A stretch of DNA of 64,000 nucleotides from Jeongeupia naejangsanensis (GCF_016865585.1 NZ_JAESND010000010.1:62001-126000); one strand, 5' to 3'. Numbered from the stretch's first letter, positions 1-8,878 are shown. Notes: generated by a model from the letters alone, not told the origin. Program-made: numbers and translations.

Positions 1-1830
1 GGTATCGCCCTGGAAACCGCGGTGAAAACCGTTCGGCCCGAGCACCCACAGGTCGTACTTGCCCGCGTCGTTGCGCAGCGTGTCCCACAGGTCGTCGAGC
101 TGTTTGCCCGCTTCCACGGTATAGCGGCGCGGTATCCGGTCCAGATGCAGCCGGTCGTACACGTGGAACACAGCGCCGGCAGTCCCGGTATTGCTGAAGA
201 TCAGCCGTACGCCGCCCACCGCCGTATCGGCACGGGCGCTGACATGCAGCTCGTACGGCAGCGCGCGTGATGGCCGCACGCCCGGCTGCTGCACCGGACG
301 TTGCTGCTGCGCTTCGGCCGGCAGCGCGACCTGCGCCAGCGCCTGCTGCTGGGCGCGGATCGTGTCCGCCTGGCTGCGGGTCAGCGCCGGCATGGCCGGC
401 AGCTTTTCGGTGTTCGGATTGACGAAGTTGAACGCCGAAGTCAGATCGCCGCACACGGCGCGGCGCCAGGCGGAAATGTTCGGCTCGAACACGCCGAAAC
501 GCTGTTCGAGGAAGCGGATCACCGAAGTGTGGTCGAACACCTGCGAGTTCACCCAGCCGCCGCGGCTCCACGGCGAAATCACGTACATCGGCACCCGCGG
601 CCCGGGGCCGTAAACGCGCTTGTCCGGCGCCGGCTGCGATGTCGTGCCCGGCGCGACCGGGTGGGTATAGCGCTCGAACGCATCGTCGACCGTCGACAGC
701 CCGGCACTGCTGCCGTCCGGATTCAGCGACGGTGCCGACGGCGACGGCACGTGATCGAAGAAACCGTCGTTCTCGTCGAAATTGACCAGCAGCACCGTGC
801 GGCTCCACACCTCGGGATTCGCCGTCAGCGCTTCAAGCACCTGCTGGATGTACCACGCGCCCTGGATCGGGCTGGACGGGCCGGGATGCTCGGAATACGT
901 GGCCGGTGCGACGATCCACGACACTTGCGGCAGGCTGCCGGCGGCGACGTCGGCACGCAGGCTGTCGAGAAAGCCGCCGTCGGGCATGGTGTTGCCCACC
1001 CCCTTGTAGAGCGGACTGATCGCGTCATGCCCCGCCGCATACGGAATGTAGGGGCTGCCGGCGGAGGTATTGCCGATTGCCTCGTTGGCCTTGCGGTACT
1101 GGCGGAAGCCGGCCAGCGGGTTGTCGCCGAAGTTCTCCGGCAGGTTCTGGTACACCTTCCAGCTGACGCCGGCCTGCTGCAGGCGCTCCGGGTACGTCGT
1201 CCACGTGTAGCCGGTGCCAGACGGACCGAGATCGTCCCACTCGTTCACCACCGCCGCCACGCCGGCACCGGTCGGGCCGTTGGTGCCGGTCCAGAGGAAC
1301 AACCGGTTGGGGTTGGTGCCGGCATGCACGCTGCAATGGTAGGCGTCGCACAGCGTGAACGCATTGGCGAGGGCAAACTGGAAGCCCAGCTCCGCCTCCT
1401 TGTAATACCCCATGGACGCATTGGTCTTGTAACGCGGCCACTGGTTCATGCGCCCGTCGTCCCACGCCGTGTGGGCATCACCCCACGAATGCGGCGTGCC
1501 GCTGACGCGCTGCGCATTGCCCTTGCTGCTGTCGAGGTGGTACGGCATCACCACCCGCGTGCCGTTGCTTTGCTCCCAGACCGACTTGCCGCCGGCAACG
1601 GGAATGCTGAAACGGTCGCCGAAGCCGCGCACGCCCGGCAGCGTGCCGAAGTAATTGTCGAACGAACGGTTTTCCTGCGTCAGGATCACCACGTGCATGA
1701 CGTCGTTGATCGTGCCGGTGGCGTTGTTGGCGGGAATCGCCAGCGCCCGGCGGATCGCCGGCGGAAACATCGCCATCGTCGAACCGATGGCCGCGGCCTG
1801 AAGGAATTTGCGTCGATTGAAGGTCGTCAT
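1..1830 (-). CDS. Phospholipase C, phosphocholine-specific type, Tat-exported (partial, 3' end outside window)
   Basis: The frame is open from the ATG at 1830 to the left edge, giving 610 residues without a stop, so the C-terminus is missing. The N-terminus has a twin-arginine motif (NRRKFLQ, residues 5-11) followed by a hydrophobic stretch, as expected for Tat export. Phosphoesterase-family signatures are visible: TQENRSFDNYFG near residue 51 and FDENDGFFDHV in the middle. The last ~100 residues resemble the beta-rich C-terminal (DUF756-type) domain of bacterial phospholipases C, which usually occurs twice, so roughly 100 residues are probably missing. The family hydrolyses phosphatidylcholine or sphingomyelin outside the cytoplasm. 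It is the last gene of a leftward group with two lipoproteins, 48 bp behind the small one. An acid phosphatase of the same superfamily is a less likely alternative. Confidence 0.87.
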   Translation of the reverse strand, partial: MTTFNRRKFLQAAAIGSTMAMFPPAIRRALAIPANNATGTINDVMHVVILTQENRSFDNYFGTLPGVRGFGDRFSIPVAGGKSVWEQSNGTRVVMPYHLDSSKGNAQRVSGTPHSWGDAHTAWDDGRMNQWPRYKTNASMGYYKEAELGFQFALANAFTLCDAYHCSVHAGTNPNRLFLWTGTNGPTGAGVAAVVNEWDDLGPSGTGYTWTTYPERLQQAGVSWKVYQNLPENFGDNPLAGFRQYRKANEAIGNTSAGSPYIPYAAGHDAISPLYKGVGNTMPDGGFLDSLRADVAAGSLPQVSWIVAPATYSEHPGPSSPIQGAWYIQQVLEALTANPEVWSRTVLLVNFDENDGFFDHVPSPSAPSLNPDGSSAGLSTVDDAFERYTHPVAPGTTSQPAPDKRVYGPGPRVPMYVISPWSRGGWVNSQVFDHTSVIRFLEQRFGVFEPNISAWRRAVCGDLTSAFNFVNPNTEKLPAMPALTRSQADTIRAQQQALAQVALPAEAQQQRPVQQPGVRPSRALPYELHVSARADTAVGGVRLIFSNTGTAGAVFHVYDRLHLDRIPRRYTVEAGKQLDDLWDTLRNDAGKYDLWVLGPNGFHRGFQGDT

Positions 1831-1878
1831 GATCTGCTTTGGATGGCGGCGGGCAGGACGGTCGCCTGCCCCGCAAGG

Positions 1879-2091
1879 TCAGGGGGCGCAGTGCTTCTGC
1901 GGCTGCGATGCATTCGGCGGCACCGGCGTCGGGGTCACCGGAATCGGCACCGCCGTGGGCGCCGGTGACGGCGCGGGCGACGGTGCCGCCCCTGCGCTGT
2001 CGTCATTGCCGCCGCACGCGGCCAGCGACAGGCTCAGGGTGGTCGCCGCCAGCAGGCGGCCCGCACTCGGGAAGAAGGGCGTGGGTGTCAT
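1879..2091 (-). CDS. Small proline-rich lipoprotein, hypothetical
   Basis: A 70-residue protein with a lipoprotein signal peptide; the lipobox LAAC puts the lipidated cysteine at residue 26. The mature part is only about 45 residues, begins CGGND and consists mainly of Pro-Ala-Thr-Val repeats, resembling a bare linker. The same CGGG plus PTPAP/PTPVP design forms the N-terminus of the phosphodiesterase lipoprotein encoded 12 bp upstream, so the two may be related by partial duplication. It lies between that gene and the phospholipase C in one leftward operon. There is no recognisable domain and function is unknown. Spurious calling is possible, but the clean lipobox argues for a real gene. Confidence 0.6.
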   Translation of the reverse strand: MTPTPFFPSAGRLLAATTLSLSLAACGGNDDSAGAAPSPAPSPAPTAVPIPVTPTPVPPNASQPQKHCAP

Positions 2092-2103
2092 CGTGTGTTC
2101 CGC

Positions 2104-4152
2104 TTAGGGGTTGAGCGTGGTCAGCGAGCGGTTCGATGCGTAGATCGAACGCAATTCGGTCAGCGTCAGCACGCGCGACCACACCGCGAAGTCGTTGAAC
2201 TCCATCCGGCCGCGCGGGGTGGCGCAGCTGGGCGTGCCGCAGTTCCGCTTGTAGTACTGGCCGGTGCCGTCCTCGTTCAGGCCCAGTACACCCAGACCCT
2301 TGAGCTTGCTGATGTCGGTATTGGCGATGGCCTTGTTCTCGGTCTTCTGCTCGCCGATGACCGGGTCGAACAGGTAGGCGCTCATTTTCTTGTTCGCCGC
2401 GTCGACGCTCAGCGCCAGATACGCCCACTGGTTGGCGCTGAAGCGGGAGCCGCCGATTTCGTCGCGCACACCGCCGCTGCCGATGTTGAAGCGCACCTCG
2501 CAGCCGGTGAACATGCCCAGCGCGATGCCGGCATTCGAGCCGCTATCGTAGTTCTTGTTGGACACGATGGCCGCGCCGTTGCCGGTGCCCATGACGCAGT
2601 CGGTCCGCAGCCAGAAGCCGATGGTGAACTGCGGCAACCCGGCAAAGTCGGCACCGTTCTGCACCAACTTGTAGCCGGTACTGCCGCCGGCATCGGCGAC
2701 CGTCCCGTCGATCCGGAGTGCCTTGGCGCCGAAGGCATCGGCGACGAGGCTGCCGCTGTCGACACCGATGGCCCAGTTCTGCAGCACCGATCCGTTGCGG
2801 GCATCGGTGATGCCGCCGTCGAAGCCGTAGAAGTACAGCAGGCCGTTGGTGAGCGTGCGTTCGAGCACGACCGGTTTGACGTAGTCGAGCTGCGCCAGCA
2901 GGGAGACCGGAATCCCGTTCGCCACCACCGTGTAGTTGAAGCGGTACAGCCCCGACGCAGCCTGCGCGACGCTGCTGTCGGTGTATGCCGTCGTATCGCC
3001 GGGCAGCGTTTGCAGCTTCAGGCCGTCGCGCCAGATTTCGATGCTGCGGCTGGCGTCGGAAAACGAGCGCCAGCCCAGTTGCACGCTCGCGTGATCGCTG
3101 CCGGCCTTGCCGCGCAGTTGCGCCACCGCCGGATCGGCGAGCAGCGGGGCGCCGTCGATGGCGTGGCCGGCCAGCGCCGGCTGCGCACCGGCAAACGCCA
3201 GCACCGTCGGGGTGATGTCGGCCAGGCTGGCGCGGGCGTAGAGCGCGTCGAAACTGTCCGGCGCCGCATCGTCGCTGCCGAGCAGCGCGTTGCCGTCGCG
3301 GTTGAGCGCGATGAAGGTCAGCGCGTTGTCGAGCACCGGCAAGCCGTCGCTGCTGCCGGTTTTGGCCAGGCCGTGCGCCGCGGTGACGACGATCAGCCAG
3401 TCTTCACCTGGATTGGCCGCGGTCCGTTGCGCCACCGCAGCCTGCAGGCGCCCGACGGCCGCGTCCAGATTGCCGAGCACGTTGCGGTAGCCCTGCTGGA
3501 AGCCGCTGCTGGCAGCCGCATCGGCAGGTGAATGGAACTGCGCGTAAACCAGATCGTAACCGTCGCGGATCCGGGCGCTGGCGCCATCGGCGACACAGCT
3601 GTCGACCCCGGCGCAATCGGTGAGGCTGTCCAGCCGGCCGGCGTTCTGCTCGCGTGCCAGCAGCTGCGCCAGTGCCGGCGATCCGGTCACGCCGGCCGTT
3701 TTCGCGCTGCGGCCGTCCTTCAGCAGCTTGAAGACGCTGTCGGCCTGCATCGCCTGGCCCGGTGCATCCGAGCGGACCTGGTGGCGGTTGGCCCAGCTGC
3801 CGGTCAGCAGGGTCGCCCAGCCCGGTGCATCGAGCGTGGGCTGCTGCGTCAGCGTGCCGTTCACGCCGCCGCTGTAGGCAGGCCGCGCCTTGAGCGTGGC
3901 GAGATTGGGCAAGCGCCCCTGTGCGATGCCTTCCTTCAGCTGCGGATAGGTCAGCCCGTCCAGCTCGACCAGCAGCACCTTCCGTGCCGCGACCGAAGGC
4001 GCCGGAGTCGGGACGGGCGTCGGCGCCGGTGTCGGGCGGCCATCGGGCATCGTCGTCCCGCCAGTCTGGCCCTCGTCCCCGCCGCCACATGCCGCCAGTG
4101 CGGCCACCAGCACCAGCGCGCATCCGGCGCGAACCTGTTTCTTCCACAACAT
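2104..4152 (-). CDS. Alkaline-phosphatase-superfamily phosphodiesterase lipoprotein with C-terminal LamG-like domain
   Basis: A 682-residue exported lipoprotein (lipobox LAAC, Cys22) with a Pro/Thr linker at about 35-55. The N-terminal catalytic region, about 58-340, looks like type I phosphodiesterase/nucleotide pyrophosphatase: a metal-site start LLVELDGLTYPQL, a TLDAPGWATLLTGSW segment at the likely nucleophile Thr, and a later TAAHG metal-binding segment. The last ~230 residues resemble a concanavalin-like LamG jelly roll (FTIGFWLRTD, WAYLALSVD). I chose the ATG at 4152 because a GGGAG Shine-Dalgarno lies 6-10 bases upstream and the signal peptide starts there; the upstream extension is arginine-rich. 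It probably acts on phosphodiesters at the cell surface together with the downstream phospholipase C. The substrate is not deducible. Confidence 0.72.
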   Translation of the reverse strand: MLWKKQVRAGCALVLVAALAACGGGDEGQTGGTTMPDGRPTPAPTPVPTPAPSVAARKVLLVELDGLTYPQLKEGIAQGRLPNLATLKARPAYSGGVNGTLTQQPTLDAPGWATLLTGSWANRHQVRSDAPGQAMQADSVFKLLKDGRSAKTAGVTGSPALAQLLAREQNAGRLDSLTDCAGVDSCVADGASARIRDGYDLVYAQFHSPADAAASSGFQQGYRNVLGNLDAAVGRLQAAVAQRTAANPGEDWLIVVTAAHGLAKTGSSDGLPVLDNALTFIALNRDGNALLGSDDAAPDSFDALYARASLADITPTVLAFAGAQPALAGHAIDGAPLLADPAVAQLRGKAGSDHASVQLGWRSFSDASRSIEIWRDGLKLQTLPGDTTAYTDSSVAQAASGLYRFNYTVVANGIPVSLLAQLDYVKPVVLERTLTNGLLYFYGFDGGITDARNGSVLQNWAIGVDSGSLVADAFGAKALRIDGTVADAGGSTGYKLVQNGADFAGLPQFTIGFWLRTDCVMGTGNGAAIVSNKNYDSGSNAGIALGMFTGCEVRFNIGSGGVRDEIGGSRFSANQWAYLALSVDAANKKMSAYLFDPVIGEQKTENKAIANTDISKLKGLGVLGLNEDGTGQYYKRNCGTPSCATPRGRMEFNDFAVWSRVLTLTELRSIYASNRSLTTLNP

Positions 4153-4299
4153 GTGCTGCTCCCTTCGACGCGCCCGCAGACCGGTTCGCAAGTGATGGAG
4201 TCGGCCGACTCCGCTTGCGCCCCAGCTTAGGGAGGCAGCACGTCAGCATCATTGCCATCGCCGAAGATGGACTGATGCCGGTATTGGCAAAACTCGGGC

Positions 4300-5166
4300 T
4301 CAGCCGCCGACGGGATGCACGTGTTCGAGGAAGGCCTGCAGCAGCCGGGAGCCGGCCCGCTCCTTCAGGTGGTAAAGGTATTCGGACAGTTGCGGCGCGG
4401 CGGCGGCAAAGGGAATCGCCCGCAGCTCGGGGTGTTGCGGCACCTCCGACTGCGGCAGCAGGCTGCAGCCCATTTCCCGGTGGATGGCCGCAATGATCGC
4501 TTCGCGGCTGCCGATCACCATTGCCGGTGCCGGCACGATGCCGGCCGTGGCCAGCGCCGCTTCGGTCGCCTTGCGCGTCATCGAGCCTTCCTCGCGCAGC
4601 AGCAGCCGCACCGCACGCAGCGCGTCGAGCGTGACCGAGGCACTGCGCGCCAGCGGATGATTGCGGTGCACCACCAGCAGCAGCGGATCACGGGCCAGCA
4701 GCACGCGGGTCAGCCGCGCGTCGTCGATCGCGTGCGACGACACGGCGATGTCGAGCCGGTGGTCGACGAGCATGTCGATGATCTGCTGCGAGTTGCCGAC
4801 GTCGAGCGTGATGCGCAGCTGCGGATTCGCCCGGCCGAAGGCATCGATGCTCGACAGGATGTAGTGCGGGCCGGTAACGCCGACGCGCAAATGGCCGGTA
4901 CGCAGGTCGCCGGCGTTGCGCAGCGCGAAATCCGCATCGCCGAGATGGCGCATCAGCCCTTCGGCCATCGGCAGCAGGCTGACGCCGGTTTCGGTCAGGT
5001 CCAGCCGGCTGCCGCGCCGGTGGAACAGCGCCACGCCGTAGGCCTCTTCCAGCTGGCGGATCCGGCTGGTCACCGTCGGCTGGCTGACGTTCAGCCGTTT
5101 GGCGGCGATGGTGACGCTGCCCTGGCGCGCCACTTCGAAAAACGAGGACAGCAGGATCGACAGCAT
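4300..5166 (-). CDS. LysR-family transcriptional regulator
   Basis: 288 residues, the usual length. The N-terminal winged helix-turn-helix (about 1-60) contains AAKRLNVSQPTVTSRIRQLEE; the rest is a LysR substrate-binding domain (about 88-285). The start at 5166 matches the standard LysR N-terminus; the longer open frame upstream is arginine-rich and not protein-like. It is encoded 147 bp upstream of, and in the same direction as, the phosphodiesterase/phospholipase C group, so control of that group is possible but unproven. The HTH resembles regulators of sulfur or phosphonate use; that is only suggestive. Confidence 0.85.
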   Translation of the reverse strand: MLSILLSSFFEVARQGSVTIAAKRLNVSQPTVTSRIRQLEEAYGVALFHRRGSRLDLTETGVSLLPMAEGLMRHLGDADFALRNAGDLRTGHLRVGVTGPHYILSSIDAFGRANPQLRITLDVGNSQQIIDMLVDHRLDIAVSSHAIDDARLTRVLLARDPLLLVVHRNHPLARSASVTLDALRAVRLLLREEGSMTRKATEAALATAGIVPAPAMVIGSREAIIAAIHREMGCSLLPQSEVPQHPELRAIPFAAAAPQLSEYLYHLKERAGSRLLQAFLEHVHPVGG

Positions 5167-5215
5167 CGGCGCCACCGCGGGACAAAACCGGCAGCGTAAA
5201 CGGCGAATGTGACAG

Positions 5216-5245
5216 CCGGCGCGGTGCGCAAGGCCACCGCGCCGG
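5216..5245. other. Strong stem-loop between DUF2252 and LysR genes
   Basis: An exact 11-bp stem (CCGGCGCGGTG / CACCGCGCCGG) with an 8-base loop, 12 bp past the DUF2252 stop codon. There is no thymidine run on either side, so it is not a classical intrinsic terminator. It could still act as an RNA 3'-end stabiliser or terminate weakly. Confidence 0.55.
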
Positions 5246-5257
5246 TCAAACGGCAGA

Positions 5258-6610
5258 TCAGTACAGCGGCGTGCCGGCGCTGTAGGCCGACTTGAACGAT
5301 GCCCAGTCCAGCGCGACCTGATCGGCGTAGCTGAACGCGAACGACACGATCTCGGCCTGCAGCCCGCTCTTGCTGGTGACCGCAGTGCTGATTTCGGCGT
5401 CGATACCGTACGGCACCACGGTGTTGTCGTAGTCCTTGTCCGCCAGCGCATGCGCGCTTGCCAGCGCCTGGCCGACATAGGTCATCGCGGTATTGAGCTT
5501 GCTGCTCGACGACAGCTGCGTGGTGTCAAAGTCCTCCTGGAACGGCGACTTCTCGCGGATGAAGTAAGGCTGGCCGTTGATCGTCGTCGAACCGACCAGC
5601 ACGTCGGCATTCAGCACCTGTGCCTTGGCGGTCCGGGCGACGCGGTTGCCCTCGTTGCCGGCATACGCCGACGACGGCAACTGGCCCGGCAGCACCGTGG
5701 CGACCGCGCTGGTCGTCGACTGCTTCACTTCGAGGATCACGTCGTCGCTGGTCGAGGTGGTCGGGCCTTCGATCAGGATGTAGTAGCGCAAGCGGCCGAG
5801 GCTGCCGGTGCCCGAACCGAGCTTCTGGTGGATGTCCTTCACCGTGTAGTAGCTGGCCGCGTACTGCTTGGACGCGGCGATCGACGCGATGTAGGCCGGC
5901 ACCGCGCCGGCGATCATGCTGTAGGTGCCGCTGGTGACGGCGACCAGATCGGACTTGTTCTGGAAGGTACGCGTGCTGCCCGAGACGCTGGTGTACTTCG
6001 ACAGCAGGTCGGCGCGGGTATTGCCGTTGGCGTCGTCGATATTGGTCTTCACGTAGCCGCTGGTGCCGCCGCTGACGAGCTGGAAGGTCTTCTCGTCGTC
6101 GTTGCCCTTGAACGCGGCCAGCTTGTCGACATAGGCGCCGACGAGGGTGTTGATCGCCGTGGTGATGTTGCTGTCCGAAATGCCGTTCTCGCGACCGGCG
6201 AGAACGACGCTGGTCGCCATCCGGCGCAGGTCCCACACGTACTGGCCCAGATAGCCTTCGTCGAAATCGTTGACGGTGAAGACCGACTTGCCGCTGCTGT
6301 CGCGCTGCGCGCCGACGTTGGCCAGATGCGTGTCGCCGCCGAGCCAGGTGAAGGCGGTATTGCTGCTGGTGTAGCTGGATGCCGGCAGCGTCGTCGTGTC
6401 CTTGAAGAAGATGTGGTTAGTGCCGCGATAGAAGTAGAACGCGCTGCCGTTCATCTTGCTCATCTTGGTCGCCAGCTCGGCGCTGGCCTGCGCCGCATAC
6501 GGATGGTTGTAGTTGTAGATTTCGGTGGTGACGAAGGACGGACGCGACGTCGCGGCAAAGGCGGCCGGAACGGCCAGGGTCAGGGCAAGAACGAAGGACT
6601 TGTAGTGCAC
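5258..6610 (-). CDS. Secreted DUF2252 family protein
   Basis: 450 residues from a GTG start at 6610, preceded by GGAG 8 bases upstream. This start gives a clean Sec signal peptide ending AFA before ATSRP (cleavage near residue 19). The mature protein matches the DUF2252 family: an early FYRG(T) segment, WLGGDTHLANVGA, and FTVNDFDEGYLGQYVWDLRRM with the conserved Asp pair, then HALADKDYDN near the C-terminus. DUF2252 has a kinase/phosphotransferase-like fold and is mostly described without an export signal, so secretion is notable because ATP is absent outside the cytoplasm. Biochemical function is unknown. Confidence 0.75.
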   Translation of the reverse strand: MHYKSFVLALTLAVPAAFAATSRPSFVTTEIYNYNHPYAAQASAELATKMSKMNGSAFYFYRGTNHIFFKDTTTLPASSYTSSNTAFTWLGGDTHLANVGAQRDSSGKSVFTVNDFDEGYLGQYVWDLRRMATSVVLAGRENGISDSNITTAINTLVGAYVDKLAAFKGNDDEKTFQLVSGGTSGYVKTNIDDANGNTRADLLSKYTSVSGSTRTFQNKSDLVAVTSGTYSMIAGAVPAYIASIAASKQYAASYYTVKDIHQKLGSGTGSLGRLRYYILIEGPTTSTSDDVILEVKQSTTSAVATVLPGQLPSSAYAGNEGNRVARTAKAQVLNADVLVGSTTINGQPYFIREKSPFQEDFDTTQLSSSSKLNTAMTYVGQALASAHALADKDYDNTVVPYGIDAEISTAVTSKSGLQAEIVSFAFSYADQVALDWASFKSAYSAGTPLY

Positions 6611-6745
6611 GGGCTCACTCCGGTGGTTTCTGCTTTTGCGGCGGCGCCGTCCAATGCAGATATTAGGGAAAGCACGTATTCGACCAAGCACAGATGACAC
6701 GCCGGCGACGCAGGCATGACAAACGCATTGCAGCGTCGGTAACTG

Positions 6746-6774
6746 GCAAAGGCCGGCCACCGGTCGGCCTTTGC
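6746..6774. other. 13-bp stem-loop in the DUF2252/VOC divergent intergenic region
   Basis: The arms GCAAAGGCCGGCC and GGTCGGCCTTTGC pair over 13 positions (one G-T wobble) around a 3-base loop. It lies in the 234-bp gap upstream of both the leftward DUF2252 gene and the rightward VOC gene. There is no U-run. It may be an operator or a structured leader of the VOC transcript; nothing else is evident in this gap. Confidence 0.45.
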
Positions 6775-6844
6775 GGGTAAGCCGCTACTTATGCGCTAAG
6801 CCGGGTAACGCGCGCCCGGCGCGATCGGTATCAGGAGACGTACG

Positions 6845-7318
6845 ATGCACACGATCACCCCCTTCCTGTGGTTCGACGGCAACGCCGAGGCTGCGGCCGA
6901 GTTCTACGTGTCGGTCTTCCCGGACTCGCGCATCACCGAAACGCTGCGTTACGGCGAAGGCATGCACTTCCCGACGGGTACGGCACTGACGGTCGGCTTC
7001 GAGCTCGACGGCCAGCGCTTCACCGCGCTCAACGGCGGCCCGCAGTACACCTTTTCGCCGGCCACGTCCTTCGTCATCCATTGCGATGGTCAGACCGACA
7101 TCGACCGCTACTGGGCGGCCCTCGGCGACGGCGGCCAGGTCCAGCAATGCGGCTGGCTGACCGACCGATTCGGCGTCACCTGGCAGGTGGTGCCGCGCGA
7201 CATCGCAGCGCTACTCGGCGGCGACGATCAGGCCGCCGCCGGCCGGGCGATGCAGGCCCTGATGACGATGACGAGGATCGACATTGCCGCGTTGCGGGCC
7301 GCAAGGGCCGGCGGATAA
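6845..7318 (+). CDS. VOC family protein (PhnB / 3-demethylubiquinone methyltransferase-like fold)
   Basis: 157 residues starting MHTITPFLWFDGNAEAAAEFY, the typical opening of PhnB-like vicinal-oxygen-chelate proteins. The GTALTVGFELDGQRFTALNGGP segment and the closing WLTDRFGVTWQVVP segment are also characteristic. A TCAGGAGA ribosome site lies 7 bases upstream. These proteins form small dimeric metal-binding folds; many are glyoxalase-like with unknown substrates, so no reaction is assigned. Confidence 0.8.
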   Translation: MHTITPFLWFDGNAEAAAEFYVSVFPDSRITETLRYGEGMHFPTGTALTVGFELDGQRFTALNGGPQYTFSPATSFVIHCDGQTDIDRYWAALGDGGQVQQCGWLTDRFGVTWQVVPRDIAALLGGDDQAAAGRAMQALMTMTRIDIAALRAARAGG

Positions 7319-7371
7319 AATTTCCGATATATTTCGAAAACCTGATGCACAAAGAAATATTTGGAGATGCC

Positions 7372-7854
7372 GTGTCGACGTACCAGCTCGCCCAACTCAA
7401 CATCGCCACGCTGCTGGCCCCGCTCGATTCGCCCCAGCTCGCCGGCTTCGTCGACGCGCTCGACCGGATCAACGCGCTGGCCGAAGCGACGCCGGGCTTC
7501 GTGTGGCGGCTGAAGGACGAAGGCGGCGACGCCACCGCGATCCGCCACTTCGGCGACGACGTCATCGTCAACATGTCGGTCTGGAACGGCATCGACGCCC
7601 TGCACGACTACGTTTACCGCTCGGACCACGCGCAGATCTTCAAGCGCCGGCGCGAGTGGTTCGCCAGGATGGCTGATGCCTACATGGTGCTGTGGTGGGT
7701 TCCCGCCGGTCACGTGCCGACGCTGGCCGAAGCGGCCGGGAAGCTGGCCTTGCTGCAACGGCTCGGTCCGACACCGGATGCGTTCACTTTCCGCGATCCC
7801 TGTCCGCCGCCGGATGCCGTCGGTACGCAAACGGCGGCAGATGTCCTGCCGTAA
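7372..7854 (+). CDS. DUF3291 domain protein
   Basis: 160 residues. I prefer the GTG at 7372 because GGAG lies 5 bases upstream and the product then begins STYQLAQLNIATLLAPLDS, the usual family start; an in-frame ATG at 7345 would add nine residues. The conserved GFVWRLKDEGGDAT and MSVWNGIDALHDYVYRSDHA segments and the late VLWWVPAGHVPT match the DUF3291 family, which has a dimeric alpha-beta barrel fold related to small monooxygenases. No substrate is known. It is followed immediately by an intrinsic terminator. Confidence 0.75.
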   Translation: MSTYQLAQLNIATLLAPLDSPQLAGFVDALDRINALAEATPGFVWRLKDEGGDATAIRHFGDDVIVNMSVWNGIDALHDYVYRSDHAQIFKRRREWFARMADAYMVLWWVPAGHVPTLAEAAGKLALLQRLGPTPDAFTFRDPCPPPDAVGTQTAADVLP

Positions 7855-7860
7855 AACAAA

Positions 7861-7884
7861 AGCGCCGCAATGCGGCGCTTTTTC
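7861..7884. terminator. Intrinsic terminator after the DUF3291 gene
   Basis: Inverted repeat AGCGCCG-CAATG-CGGCGCT followed by TTTTC, six bases after the DUF3291 stop. It lies between two convergent genes; the upstream A-rich tract may allow it to work leftward as well. Confidence 0.8.
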
Positions 7885-7901
7885 TTCGGGCGGATGTCCG
7901 G

Positions 7902-8231
7902 TCAGACTTCGACGGTCGGCGAATCCGGGCCGTTCTTCTTGACCGACTCGATGCCGTTTTCCATCGCGGCCTTGCTGCTGTAATACTCGCTGCGGCCTAT
8001 TTCCTGATGGTTGGCCGCCTTGAGGATGAAGTACGGCTCGCCGTTCTTGTTCTCGCGACGCTCGTAACGCTCTTCGAGCGGCGAGTTGGTCTTGACCGAC
8101 TCGATGCCGTTCTCGGCCGCGGCCTTGGAACGGTACAGTTCGCTGGTGAGAATCACCTGGCCGTTGGCGGCCTTGAGGTTGAACATGTGCTGGCCGTCCT
8201 TGGCCAGTTTGAGTTCGTATTTTCCCGACAT
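7902..8231 (-). CDS. YegP/DUF1508 family tandem-repeat protein
   Basis: 109 residues made of two ~48-residue DUF1508 repeats: YELKLAKDGQHMFNLKAANG and, in the second half, FILKAANHQEIGRSEYYSSK. Each ends in an ENGIESVK motif. An AGGAGGG ribosome site sits six bases upstream of the ATG. The family is small, cytoplasmic and often linked to stress or growth-phase expression; the molecular role is unknown. Confidence 0.85.
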   Translation of the reverse strand: MSGKYELKLAKDGQHMFNLKAANGQVILTSELYRSKAAAENGIESVKTNSPLEERYERRENKNGEPYFILKAANHQEIGRSEYYSSKAAMENGIESVKKNGPDSPTVEV

Positions 8232-8336
8232 TGTTGCCCTCCTGATCGAAATGGCCCAAACCATACTGAGCGGAATAAACATCGTTGGCGCCCGCGTTGC
8301 GGGGTGCACATTAAAGTATGGGAAAGGAGGGTCATC

Positions 8337-8798
8337 ATGCAACTGATGTATTTCCTGCTGGCGACAGCAATCGGGCTTGTCATTCCGCTGCAGGCGGCCG
8401 TCAACAATCATGTCAGGCTGCTGATCGGTGGCAGCACGGTGCTCGCGGCGCTGGTGTCGTTCGGCGTCGGTACGATCACGCTGGGTCTGGCCGCGCTGCT
8501 CACCGGCCAGCGTTGGGCCGGACTCGCCAATCTGTCCAATGCCAGCGCGTGGCAACTCGGCGGCGGCGTGCTCGGCGCCTTCTTCGTGTTCGGCTCGACG
8601 CTGATCGCCCCGCGCATCGGTGTGGCGGCGATGATTTCGCTGATCATCGCCGGTCAGGTCTGCGCCTCGCTGCTGTTCGACCGCTTCGGCCTACTCGGCA
8701 TGCCGCTGCGCGAGGTCGGCGGCTGGCGGCTGCTCGGCGCGCTGCTGGTAGTGATCGGCGTCGCGCTGGTCAACTTCGGCGACCGGCTGCCGCGCTGA
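8337..8798 (+). CDS. DMT-superfamily inner-membrane protein, YdcZ/DUF606 family
   Basis: 153 residues with about five hydrophobic helices and the family opening LLATAIGLVIPLQAAVNNHVR. The later GGVLGAFFVFGSTLIAPRIG and ISLIIAGQVCASLLFDRFGLLG segments are characteristic of the half-size DUF606 transporters. The ATG is chosen by a perfect AAAGGAGG six bases upstream. The substrate is unknown; such half-size proteins usually dimerise. Confidence 0.82.
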   Translation: MQLMYFLLATAIGLVIPLQAAVNNHVRLLIGGSTVLAALVSFGVGTITLGLAALLTGQRWAGLANLSNASAWQLGGGVLGAFFVFGSTLIAPRIGVAAMISLIIAGQVCASLLFDRFGLLGMPLREVGGWRLLGALLVVIGVALVNFGDRLPR

Positions 8799-8878
8799 TA
8801 CAACGGTGTCATTTTTTACCGTGCACCGGTGTGCAAACTGCCGGGATTTTCGCAACGGACCGCGCGATCATCCACCGC

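Noticed and set aside
301..1968. 555-codon plus-strand open frame over the phospholipase C gene
   Set aside because: It is the complement of a well-supported Tat phospholipase C frame; the translated product is rich in Arg, His and Ala without motifs.
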